DNA from: an uncultured Lachnospiraceae bacterium
Lineage (GTDB): Bacteria > Bacillota > Clostridia > Lachnospirales > Lachnospiraceae
Assembly (NCBI GenBank): GCA_946631295.1
Contig: CAMOZY010000021.1
Span: forward strand, 1 to 37,195
Length of the DNA: 37,195 nucleotides
Direction: 5' to 3'
Part shown: positions 7,647-14,682 of the stretch, piece after piece
Numbering within the stretch: the stretch's first letter is position 1
Layout of the letters: the number at the start of each line of letters is the position of its first letter
The notes under the pieces: generated by a model
What the model was told of the DNA's origin: nothing
Databases searched by the model: none
What the model saw: the letters and a program-made list of their open reading frames with translations, nothing else
Translations under genes and position numbers: made by a program

Positions 7647-8234
7647 ATGGCAAAGAGAATGAACAATACGGAAGAAAGAAAAAAGCAGCTTCTGGATGTT
7701 GCGGAAGAACTCTTTCTTAAGCATGGTTATTACGGAGTGAATCTTGATGATGTTGCAGCCGGTGCTTCGGTCGTAAGAGGAACGGTTCTTCATTATTTTG
7801 ATTCCAAGGAGAATCTCTATAAATGTGTTCTGGACAGAAGGGCGCAGAAGGCAGCGGATCTTTTGATCGCACTTATGGTCAACAAGGACCAGTCTGTTCT
7901 TGAAATACTCAAAACCTTTGTCTATTTCTGCATGAGACAGTTCAAAGAGGATAAGGAAGATACCGACAGGTGCTTCGGAGATGAAGCCATGAGGTATCAG
8001 CTGGATTGTGTCAGGATAGGAACATATTACAAACTGCTTGATTCATTTGAAGCTCTTCTTGAAAGAGGAAATGAGGAAGGCGTACTGAGGATTGTGAATC
8101 CGAGGGCAAGAGCATCATCGATAATATTTGCGGTATTCGGACTTACGGGAGAGAGCATTTCGACAATAGAAGTTACTGCAGAACTTTATGATCTGATAAG
8201 CAATATGCTCGGTGTTGATCTGAAGAATGTATAA
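7647..8234 (+). CDS. TetR family transcriptional regulator
   Basis: A 195-residue one-component regulator. The N-terminal HTH covers about residues 10-58: RKKQLLDVAEELFLKHGYYG, then VNLDDVAAGASVVRGTVLHYF with the family's recognition-helix ending in HYF-x-SKENL. The C-terminal ~135 residues are a helical ligand-binding/dimerisation domain with no recognisable ligand signature. The start at 7647 follows GGAAAGGGG (7632-7640); an in-frame ATG 12 codons upstream has no SD. It is divergent from the clostripain lipoprotein gene with palindromes between, so autoregulation and control of that gene are likely but unproven. A terminator follows directly. Confidence 0.93.
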   Translation: MAKRMNNTEERKKQLLDVAEELFLKHGYYGVNLDDVAAGASVVRGTVLHYFDSKENLYKCVLDRRAQKAADLLIALMVNKDQSVLEILKTFVYFCMRQFKEDKEDTDRCFGDEAMRYQLDCVRIGTYYKLLDSFEALLERGNEEGVLRIVNPRARASSIIFAVFGLTGESISTIEVTAELYDLISNMLGVDLKNV

Positions 8235-8256
8235 ACTGTAAATGATTAAATAAACA

Positions 8257-8310
8257 GACGGTCTCCGGTTTTTCATTTTTGAAAACTTCAGAGACCGTCA
8301 TTTTTGTTTT
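8257..8310. terminator. Terminator between TetR and serine hydrolase genes
   Basis: GACGGTCTC (8257-8265) pairs perfectly with GAGACCGTC (8291-8299); the loop can form an inner GTTTT/AAAAC stem. ATTTTTGTTTT follows on the + strand. The two flanking genes converge on it; the - strand side has only a weak T-tract. Confidence 0.85.
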
Positions 8311-8336
8311 ATAAAAATGTTTTGTGAGAATTCTTT

Positions 8337-9506
8337 TTAGGAGAGCACTATATTTCTGATCCTTCTTGTGAGACCGAATGTTCCGGAATCTTTTTTCTGA
8401 GTCATGATGAGTATTGAAAGATCATCTGTGGGAATGTTAGCCATGTAACATCCGAGCCATCCGTCCCATCCGTACTCGCCCTTTCTTGAAATACTTACTG
8501 CCTTTTCGGGCTCGTCCATTATCCTGAGGAAATGAGAGTACGTAAAACCCTGCATTCCGTCCCAGTTATAATCTTTCTGCTGGTCGGGGGTAAGTCTTCC
8601 TGTTGTAAGGTATTTTACCGAGTTTTCCGACAGGATCCTCTTTCCGTTATACTCACCTCCGCCAAGAAGCATAAGGGCAAACTTCTGATAATCATCTATC
8701 GTTGACATCAGTCCCGCACCGCCTGATTCGAAAGCCGGATTGTGGATGGGAGGGTTTTCTATTCCGAGATTCTCTCCGTCGTAGATGATCATTTTTCCGC
8801 CACCGACAGATTCATAAACATTAGCCAGTCTGTCTTTCTTTTCCTCCGGAACATAAAATGCAGTATCCTTCATTCCCAGAGGATCGAAGATCTCTTTTTT
8901 CAGGAATTCCCCAAGGGGCATTCCCGATATCTTCTCGATTACGGCACCCATTATATCGGCACCGGTTCCGTATGCCCAGTGAGAACCGGGCTGGAACAAA
9001 AGAGGGCATCTTCCCATGCGCTGCGCAAAATCAAGAGTGGAGACATTGCCACCGGGCACTTCCTTAAGTCCGTTTATGATCGCATCGAATACCTTTCCAA
9101 CCTCGAGTCCGGCACCGTCTGCGCCGGGATAACTGAGACCGCTTGTCATGTTGAAAGTATCGAAAAGATTAATGTCTCTTGAAGCACGGGAAGGAACTCC
9201 GTTTTCTACAACCTTCATGTTTTCGAAGGAGGGGAAAATATATTTGAGCTGGTCCATCAGGTCGATCATTCCGCGCTCTGCAAGGATCATGGCAGCAGCA
9301 GCGGTTATGGGCTTTGTCATTGAGTAGAGTCTGAATATCGAATCTCTTTTAAGAGGCTTTTTGTTCTCTATATCTGCAAACCCGCTTTCGAGGTAACATT
9401 CCTCTTTTCCGTTTTTTGTTACGAGCAGAAGAGAACCTGCGGTCTCACCCCACTCTACAGATCTGTCCATTGTTTCCTGAAGGAAGTCCAGCTTTTTCTT
9501 GTCCAT
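8337..9506 (-). CDS. Serine hydrolase of the beta-lactamase class C / EstB type
   Basis: A 389-residue cytoplasmic protein (no signal peptide) of the penicillin-binding-protein-like serine hydrolase superfamily. S62-M-T-K65 is the SxxK nucleophile motif and Y179-G-T (in HWAYGTGADIMG) stands at the YxN position. These proteins are mostly esterases or D-amino-acid/peptide hydrolases; lack of export argues against a true beta-lactamase. I prefer the ATG at 9506, which lies 8 nt after GAGG, over the ATG at 9512, which overlaps the stop of the preceding regulator gene (ATGA) but is only 2 nt from the SD. It follows the AraC-type gene on the same strand, so the two form an operon and the regulator probably controls this or a neighbouring function. 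Confidence 0.88.
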   Translation of the reverse strand: MDKKKLDFLQETMDRSVEWGETAGSLLLVTKNGKEECYLESGFADIENKKPLKRDSIFRLYSMTKPITAAAAMILAERGMIDLMDQLKYIFPSFENMKVVENGVPSRASRDINLFDTFNMTSGLSYPGADGAGLEVGKVFDAIINGLKEVPGGNVSTLDFAQRMGRCPLLFQPGSHWAYGTGADIMGAVIEKISGMPLGEFLKKEIFDPLGMKDTAFYVPEEKKDRLANVYESVGGGKMIIYDGENLGIENPPIHNPAFESGGAGLMSTIDDYQKFALMLLGGGEYNGKRILSENSVKYLTTGRLTPDQQKDYNWDGMQGFTYSHFLRIMDEPEKAVSISRKGEYGWDGWLGCYMANIPTDDLSILIMTQKKDSGTFGLTRRIRNIVLS

Positions 9507-9508
9507 GT

Positions 9509-10372
9509 TCATTTCCTCTTTTTATATTCTTTTGGAGTCGATCCTGTCAGCTGTCTGAACTGACGATTAAAATTGGAGATGTTGGTATAGCCTACGTTCA
9601 GTGCGGTTTCGGATGCGGACATGTTTTCGTTTGCAAGAAGTCTGCATGCATTGTCGATCCTTACCTGCATCAGATAACTGATGACTGTGGTTCCCGTGAC
9701 CTTCTTGAAAAGATTCATGAAATAGCTCTTGCTCAGATGGCACTGCGCAGCCAGTTCGTCGATGGTTATCTTCTCGCTGTAGTTATTACGTATATAATCA
9801 ATTGCGGGTCTTACGGAGTCTGATACGATCTCATATTTATGACCCGTTTCAAGTACGCCGCTTTCAAGTACAAGTCTGAATATCTCCGATAACTTGATCT
9901 TGACTATAAAATCGCCTTCACCCGTGGATCTTTTTGCAGCTTCAAAAAGTTCCTCCGCACAGGATTTTATTGCCTGATAATTCTGGTTTTCGGAGTTTAG
10001 CGGAACCATGATCCTGGTGTCCGGTCTGTTATATACGTTCAGATATTCTGTATAGCATCTTTCGGAATGATTTCCAAACAAAATGCTCTCATCGAATACG
10101 ATAGTATCATAAATGAGTTTTCTGCTACCAGTTCTGTCAGTCGAATGCAGGCTTCCCGGTCTTATTATGACGATGTCACCTGCCGTGACAGGTACTATAG
10201 AATCGTCAATTCTGAATTCACCGTTACCCTTGTAAATACAGGCAAGTTCAAATTCCCTGTGCCAGTGAAGAGGTACTGAGGGAAAGAAATCAGGAATGCT
10301 GCATCTGTAGCATGTATATGGCACGGATGCCGTTGAATGTTTTCTTTTTTCTTCTGTAGAGTGGTCTTTCAT
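9509..10372 (-). CDS. AraC family transcriptional regulator
   Basis: A 287-residue regulator with an N-terminal cupin sensor (about residues 30-110: HWHREFELACIYKGNGEF...GDIVIIRPGSLHS, with the His-x-His of the sugar-binding barrel) and a C-terminal double HTH (about 185-287: ITIDELAAQCHLSKSYFMNLFKKVTG and ASETALNVGYTNISNFNRQF). This architecture is typical of regulators of sugar catabolism, and the gene is divergent from the GH94-led carbohydrate genes, which are its likely targets. The ATG has no SD; a perfect TATAAT ends 7 nt before it, so the mRNA may be leaderless. It is followed after 2 nt by the serine hydrolase gene. Confidence 0.92.
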   Translation of the reverse strand: MKDHSTEEKRKHSTASVPYTCYRCSIPDFFPSVPLHWHREFELACIYKGNGEFRIDDSIVPVTAGDIVIIRPGSLHSTDRTGSRKLIYDTIVFDESILFGNHSERCYTEYLNVYNRPDTRIMVPLNSENQNYQAIKSCAEELFEAAKRSTGEGDFIVKIKLSEIFRLVLESGVLETGHKYEIVSDSVRPAIDYIRNNYSEKITIDELAAQCHLSKSYFMNLFKKVTGTTVISYLMQVRIDNACRLLANENMSASETALNVGYTNISNFNRQFRQLTGSTPKEYKKRK

Positions 10373-10384
10373 AACAGCATTATA
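10372..10384 (-). promoter_or_regulatory. -10 box adjoining the AraC start codon; possible leaderless transcript
   Basis: On the - strand, TATAAT (10384-10379) is followed by GCTGTT and the ATG at 10372. The spacing places transcription initiation at the A of the start codon. No SD is present and the -35 position is a poor match. Confidence 0.6.
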
Positions 10385-10416
10385 GTATCACATTTTAGTT
10401 ATATTTTGTTTGTTTT

Positions 10417-10449
10417 TGCGTTTACGCAGAATTATTGTACAAGTATAAG
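10417..10449 (+). promoter_or_regulatory. Candidate promoter with overlapping dyad operator
   Basis: TTTACG (10421-10426), 17-bp spacer, TATAAG (10444-10449). The dyad TGCGT-TT-ACGCA (10417-10428) covers the -35. It would drive the structured RNA that follows, and lies between the divergent AraC and GH94 genes, so the AraC protein is one candidate to bind it. Confidence 0.5.
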
Positions 10450-10455
10450 GCATGC

Positions 10456-10524
10456 GGAGCTGGTGCGAGGGGTTACAGCTTCTCAGGAGGCCGGCGCGAG
10501 GGGAAAGCGGGGCCTCTTTGTTTT
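10456..10524 (+). ncRNA. Tandem-hairpin small RNA or attenuator upstream of GH94
   Basis: Two adjacent hairpins: GGAGCTG (10456-10462)/CAGCTTC (10476-10482) and GGAGGCC (10486-10492)/GGCCTCT (10511-10517). Both expose the same octamer GCGAGGGG (10465-10472 and 10496-10503). The second hairpin is followed by TTTGTTTT and resembles a terminator. With the promoter at 10421-10449 this would be a ~70-nt RNA, or a leader attenuating the GH94 unit. I do not recognise a known RNA family. Confidence 0.4.
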
Positions 10525-10567
10525 AAGGGAATTTAAGTATTCTTAACTGTTTTTTTAGGTGCCGTTT

Positions 10568-10576
10568 TGCTATACT
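10568..10576 (+). promoter_or_regulatory. Extended -10 promoter of the GH94 gene
   Basis: TGC-TATACT (10568-10576) is an extended -10 element; the -35 position is T-rich without a good hexamer. Start would be near 10583, giving a ~57-nt leader that ends in the SD AAGGGG before the ATG at 10640. Confidence 0.6.
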
Positions 10577-10639
10577 AGGCATTGGTAACGTCTCTCTTTT
10601 ACGGGGGATTAAACAATTATTTATTAAGGGGTAAAAGTT

Positions 10640-13069
10640 ATGCAGTTTGGACATTTTGACGACGAAGCCTACGAATATGTCGTAGACAGACCGGATACTC
10701 CGACTTCCTGGAGTAACTATCTCGGTACTACCCAGTATGGTGCTATCATCACCAACAATGCCGGCGGATACGGATTCTACCGCTCCGGTGCACAGGGAAG
10801 ATTTATGCGTCTTCGCTTTAATTCCATCCCCATGGATCAGCCGGGCAGATATTTCTATCTGAGAGATAACGATTCCAAGGATTACTGGTCAGCTTCATGG
10901 CAGCCTGTTGGAAAGCCTCTCGACACTTACAAGAACGTTTGCCGTCACGGCACGGCTTACACCATCATCAGCTCGGATTATGCAGACATTCACACCGATG
11001 CAACATACTTTGTTCCTCTTGGACAGACATTTGAGTATTGGAGACTGGATGTTGAGAATAAGTCCGACAAGCCCAGAAATCTTTCTGCATTCACATACTG
11101 CGAGTTTGCAAGCCAGTGGAATACCACCCAGGATCTTGTAAACCTCCAGTATTCACTCTTTATCATGGAAGCTGACAAGAAGGCTGACAACATTCTCGGC
11201 TATTCAATCCATGACAATATTTACAAGCAGCATCCCGAGTACGAACTCGGCGGGCTTGTACAGCAGGAGTGGTTTGCAGTCTGCGAAGCTCCCATGACTC
11301 ATTATGATACATCCAGAGAAAAGTTCCTCGGAACCTATGGATCATACAAGGAGCCCAAGGCTGTCATCGAAGGACAGTGCTCAGATTCATGGTGCTATGG
11401 TGATACTGCCTGCGGATCCATCCAGTCCGATATGACCTTGGCGCCGGGTGAAAAGAAGACCGTTCTTATCCTTCTTGGTATCGGCAACGCAAATGCAGTC
11501 GGTGAGAAAATCGTTAAAGAGTACGGTTCATGTGCAAGATTTGACGAGGAGTTCGAAAAGCTTAAGGAAGACTGGCATTCAAAGCTTACTTCCTTCAAGG
11601 CTAAGACTCCCGATGAAGATATCAACCACACTGCTAATGTATGGGGACTTTACAACAACCTCATCACATTCTCATGGTCAAGAGCTGCATCACTTGTTTA
11701 TAACGGTGAAAGAGACGGCCTCGGATACCGTGATTCCGTTCAGGATACTCTCGGTGTCAACGCTGCTATTCCCGGTCTTTCAAAAGACAGACTTAAGCTC
11801 ATGCTCTCCGGTCAGACCAACTGCGGAGGCGCAATGCCTCTCATTAAGCTCGGACACAATCCCGGACATGAGCAGTGCCCTGAGGAGAAGGATTTCAGAT
11901 CCGATGACTGTGAATGGTTCTTTAATGCAATTCCTGCATATGTTGCAGAAACCGGTGACATTGATTTCTTTAACGAAATAGTTCCTTATGCTGATCACGG
12001 TGAGGACACCGTTTACGGACACCTTAAGAAAGCCCTTCTTTTCAATATCGAAAGAAGCGGAGCAGACGGACTTCCTTCAGGACTTGCTGCTGACTGGAAC
12101 GATTGCCTCCAGACAGGCTATCACGGTGAGAGCGTAATGGTTACCTTCCAGCTCAGACTTGGACTTACCACTTATGCTGATATATCAAAGCTCCTCGGAA
12201 AAGAAGACGAGGCAGCATGGGCACTTAAGCAGAGAGACATTCTTGATGAAGCTATCCAGAAGAAGGCATGGGATGGCAAGTGGTGGATCTGGGCAGTCGG
12301 TGAAGACGGAACCGTTTACGGAACCGACAAGTACGATGAAGGTAAGGTATATCTCAACACCCAGGTATGGGCTGTTATGTCCGGTGCATGCAAGGGTGAT
12401 CAGGAGAAGCTCTGCCTCGATGCAGTTGATGAGCAGCTCTTCTCAGAGTACGGACTTAAGCTCTGTGCACCTGCGATTGTCTACACTCCTCAGACTGTTA
12501 TGGGCTGCGTAGTATTCCCTACAGGAATCAAGGAGAACGGTGGTATCTTCAATCATACCCAGGGCTGGGGCGTTATGGCTGAAACTGTTGCCGGCAACGG
12601 AAACAGAGCATATAAGTACTTAAAGGCTGCACTTCCCGCAAGCTATAACACCAGAGCAGAGATCCGTCAGTCCGAGCCTTATGTTCAGGGACAGACCACC
12701 TATTCAGATGAGTCACCCAGACCCGGTAACTGCCGTACATCATGGCTCTCCGGTGCGGTTGCATGGACATACTATTCACTTACACAGTATGTTCTCGGAA
12801 TCAGACCTCAGTATAACGGAATGCTCATCGATCCCTGTATCCCTGATTCATGGGACGGCTTCGAGGTTGAGAGAACGTTCAGAGGAAAGAAGCTTCACAT
12901 TGAGGTTAAGAATCCCGAGCATGTATGCAAGGGTGTTTCCTACATCGTTGTAAACGGTGAGAAACTTGAATCTGCTGTTATCCCTGTTGAGAAACTGGTT
13001 GACGGCGAGAATAAGATCGAAGCAGTTATGGGTAAGAATGCCCAGGCTGTTCCTTTCGAGAGACTGTAA
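10640..13069 (+). CDS. GH94 phosphorylase (cellobiose/chitobiose phosphorylase type)
   Basis: An 809-residue cytoplasmic glycoside phosphorylase, the usual length for cellobiose phosphorylase. It opens with the family's FDD...YV...P.SW.NYLG...N.AGGY.FY pattern, has GLGYRDSVQDTLG and the catalytic-acid motif A484-D-W-N-D488, and ends with the beta-sandwich-like C-terminal cap. GH94 enzymes cleave a beta-glycosidic bond with phosphate, releasing a sugar 1-phosphate. Which disaccharide cannot be settled: the segment after the Asp motif and the HNPGHEQCPEE loop differ from textbook cellobiose phosphorylases. Co-location with GH29 and GH31 genes suggests a cello-oligosaccharide from a branched glucan. 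Codon use is strongly biased to C-ending codons and AAG/GAG compared with neighbours, suggesting high expression. SD AAGGGG; own terminator follows. Confidence 0.88.
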   Translation: MQFGHFDDEAYEYVVDRPDTPTSWSNYLGTTQYGAIITNNAGGYGFYRSGAQGRFMRLRFNSIPMDQPGRYFYLRDNDSKDYWSASWQPVGKPLDTYKNVCRHGTAYTIISSDYADIHTDATYFVPLGQTFEYWRLDVENKSDKPRNLSAFTYCEFASQWNTTQDLVNLQYSLFIMEADKKADNILGYSIHDNIYKQHPEYELGGLVQQEWFAVCEAPMTHYDTSREKFLGTYGSYKEPKAVIEGQCSDSWCYGDTACGSIQSDMTLAPGEKKTVLILLGIGNANAVGEKIVKEYGSCARFDEEFEKLKEDWHSKLTSFKAKTPDEDINHTANVWGLYNNLITFSWSRAASLVYNGERDGLGYRDSVQDTLGVNAAIPGLSKDRLKLMLSGQTNCGGAMPLIKLGHNPGHEQCPEEKDFRSDDCEWFFNAIPAYVAETGDIDFFNEIVPYADHGEDTVYGHLKKALLFNIERSGADGLPSGLAADWNDCLQTGYHGESVMVTFQLRLGLTTYADISKLLGKEDEAAWALKQRDILDEAIQKKAWDGKWWIWAVGEDGTVYGTDKYDEGKVYLNTQVWAVMSGACKGDQEKLCLDAVDEQLFSEYGLKLCAPAIVYTPQTVMGCVVFPTGIKENGGIFNHTQGWGVMAETVAGNGNRAYKYLKAALPASYNTRAEIRQSEPYVQGQTTYSDESPRPGNCRTSWLSGAVAWTYYSLTQYVLGIRPQYNGMLIDPCIPDSWDGFEVERTFRGKKLHIEVKNPEHVCKGVSYIVVNGEKLESAVIPVEKLVDGENKIEAVMGKNAQAVPFERL

Positions 13070-13090
13070 TAAGTATTTTGTTCCGGATTT

Positions 13091-13141
13091 CCCTTACGGA
13101 GGATACCTGTTTTGGGTTATCCTCCGTGGGGATTATTTTTT
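13091..13141 (+). terminator. Terminator after GH94
   Basis: ACGGAGGATA (13096-13105) pairs perfectly with TATCCTCCGT (13118-13127), extended by CCC/GGG outside; six T at 13136-13141. It ends only 16 nt before the next start codon, so some readthrough into the next gene is likely. Confidence 0.85.
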
Positions 13142-13157
13142 GAGGTTCTTTTTGGTT

Positions 13158-14678
13158 ATGTGTAAATCTGTTAAAGCGATCATATCGGTCATCATCTCCG
13201 TTATCCTGCTGCTTCCTTTTGTTCCTTCGATACCTGTACATGCAGCTGAAGGGTATGACGGTGAGATGGTCGTCTATATATCACTCCTTGCTTCCGGAAA
13301 AGAAGCCGGTGATAAGGGACTGAAATATTACGGTCCCGAATCTGAAGACAATACTCCGGAGATCATTGCCACTACAGCAAATATAAAAGCCGGAGAAACG
13401 GTAAGTGTATCTCTGATACTTCCGGAAGAGATCACCAAGATCTATGATATCGCTCCCGTTATCTATTCTTCGGGAGATAATGTAGCTTTTTCAAATATTG
13501 ACGCCAGTGTCAGTTTGAAGATTAACGGAGAAGATACGGAAATAGTATCTGAAGGGGATCCTCAGCCTCCTCTTTCGTGGAAGGATGACAAGGCTGAAAA
13601 GATAACTGCATGGCGCTTGTATGGCGGTATCGAAGAGGGTGGCCTTAAGTATGTTTCTCCCGATGCCATAAAGGGCGCTACAGAGATTGAATATACCATT
13701 ACTCTTAATTCCGTGGATGTATATGGTCCCGCATATGAAGGAGAAGCACTGGTCTTTATTGCTTTTGACGGAGATCTGTCGGAGAGCGGAGATCACGGAC
13801 TTATATATAACGGTCCCGAAGATCAGGGAAATACGGGGGAGATTACGGCTGTTACAGCTGTCTGCGGTTTTGGCGAGACAGTCACCGTTTCGCTTACTCT
13901 TCCCAGAGCACTGCATCATGCTTATTTCGTTGCCCCTGTGATAGCACCTTCTGAAGAAGGAAGTGAGTTCAGCTTCGTGGATGCTACTGTAACGCTCAGG
14001 ATAGACGGTTCTCTCACAGATGTGGGTGAGGCACCTGAGATGAGCGCATGGCCTGAGAGTATCGGTTATCCGTCGTCTTTTTGCCTTTACGGCGGAGCAC
14101 TTGAGGACGGAAGCGGAAGTATCGGAACAGATCTTTTTGCAGGAGCAACTTTGATCGAATATACTGTCACGATCAATTCGCTTTATGAAGTTTTCAAAGA
14201 GCCGGAACCTGAGCCTGAGGTGATAGAGGTTACAGAACAGGAAGATGATCTTCAGATATATCAGGGTGTTCCTTCGGATGTACCTGTTCAGACTGAACTT
14301 CCCGAGGAAGAAAACGGTGCAGATAAGGGACTTGTCTACGGTATAGTTCTTGCCGTTTTTGCTATGGCTCTCATTGTATGCGGTTTTGTTCTTTCTAAGC
14401 AGAAGCCTGTAAAGGAGAATGCAGAGGACGGGGCAGAAGCTGAAGACGTTGAACAGTCTGACAGCAAAGAAGAGTCTGACAGCAAAGAAGAGTCTGACAG
14501 TAAAGAAGAGTCTGACAGCAAAGAAGAGTCAGATAGTAAAGAAGAAGCAGACAGTAAAGAAGAAGCAGACAGTAAAGATAAGCCTGATGATAAGGATGCA
14601 GCGGATAGTGAAACGGATGAAACCGCAGATAAGAATGCGGATGCTGCTGAGCCTGTGAAAGATCACGAGGATAAATGA
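13158..14678 (+). CDS. Secreted-domain membrane protein with duplicated domain and acidic repeat tail
   Basis: A 506-residue type I membrane protein that I do not recognise. A signal peptide (about residues 1-30, ending VHA-AEG) is followed by two homologous ~140-residue domains: each starts with a GE-x-x-V-x-I strand, continues with G-L-x-Y-x-G-P...I-x-A-x-T-A and GETV-(S/T)-VSL-x-LP, and closes with YGG...A-x-x-IEYT-(I/V)-T-(L/I)NS. An acidic Pro/Glu linker leads to one membrane helix (GLVYGIVLAVFAMALIVCGF) and a cytoplasmic Ser/Asp/Lys/Glu repeat tail. The domains look like all-beta modules and could bind carbohydrate, but this is a guess. The ATG at 13158 is 12 nt from GAGG; a TTG at 13152 has better spacing (6 nt). 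It sits between GH94 and GH29 genes, 4 nt before the latter. Confidence 0.75.
   Translation: MCKSVKAIISVIISVILLLPFVPSIPVHAAEGYDGEMVVYISLLASGKEAGDKGLKYYGPESEDNTPEIIATTANIKAGETVSVSLILPEEITKIYDIAPVIYSSGDNVAFSNIDASVSLKINGEDTEIVSEGDPQPPLSWKDDKAEKITAWRLYGGIEEGGLKYVSPDAIKGATEIEYTITLNSVDVYGPAYEGEALVFIAFDGDLSESGDHGLIYNGPEDQGNTGEITAVTAVCGFGETVTVSLTLPRALHHAYFVAPVIAPSEEGSEFSFVDATVTLRIDGSLTDVGEAPEMSAWPESIGYPSSFCLYGGALEDGSGSIGTDLFAGATLIEYTVTINSLYEVFKEPEPEPEVIEVTEQEDDLQIYQGVPSDVPVQTELPEEENGADKGLVYGIVLAVFAMALIVCGFVLSKQKPVKENAEDGAEAEDVEQSDSKEESDSKEESDSKEESDSKEESDSKEEADSKEEADSKDKPDDKDAADSETDETADKNADAAEPVKDHEDK
14457..14582 (+). repeat. Seven tandem 18-bp units encoding a SDSKEE-type repeat
   Basis: Units of TCTGACAGCAAAGAAGAG and close variants run in frame at an 18-bp period, the first four nearly identical at DNA level and the last three encoding ADSKEE/ADSKDK. 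Near-identity of third positions suggests recent expansion, and copy number is likely to vary between strains. Confidence 0.95.
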
Positions 14679-14682
14679 TCAT

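Noticed and set aside
8337-9506. Antibiotic-resistance beta-lactamase
   Set aside because: No signal peptide and overall pattern of EstB-like serine hydrolases; resistance cannot be claimed.
10337-10546. Small + strand ORF between AraC and GH94 genes
   Set aside because: It begins inside the AraC gene on the opposite strand, crosses its promoter, and ends in the hairpin region; no SD.
13026-13241. Opposite-strand ORF spanning the GH94 terminator
   Set aside because: It covers a terminator and a signal-peptide coding region on the other strand and has no recognisable SD or homology.
14336-14682. Opposite-strand and shifted-frame ORFs rich in Leu/Ser/Cys
   Set aside because: They are products of the 18-bp SDSKEE repeat read in other frames.
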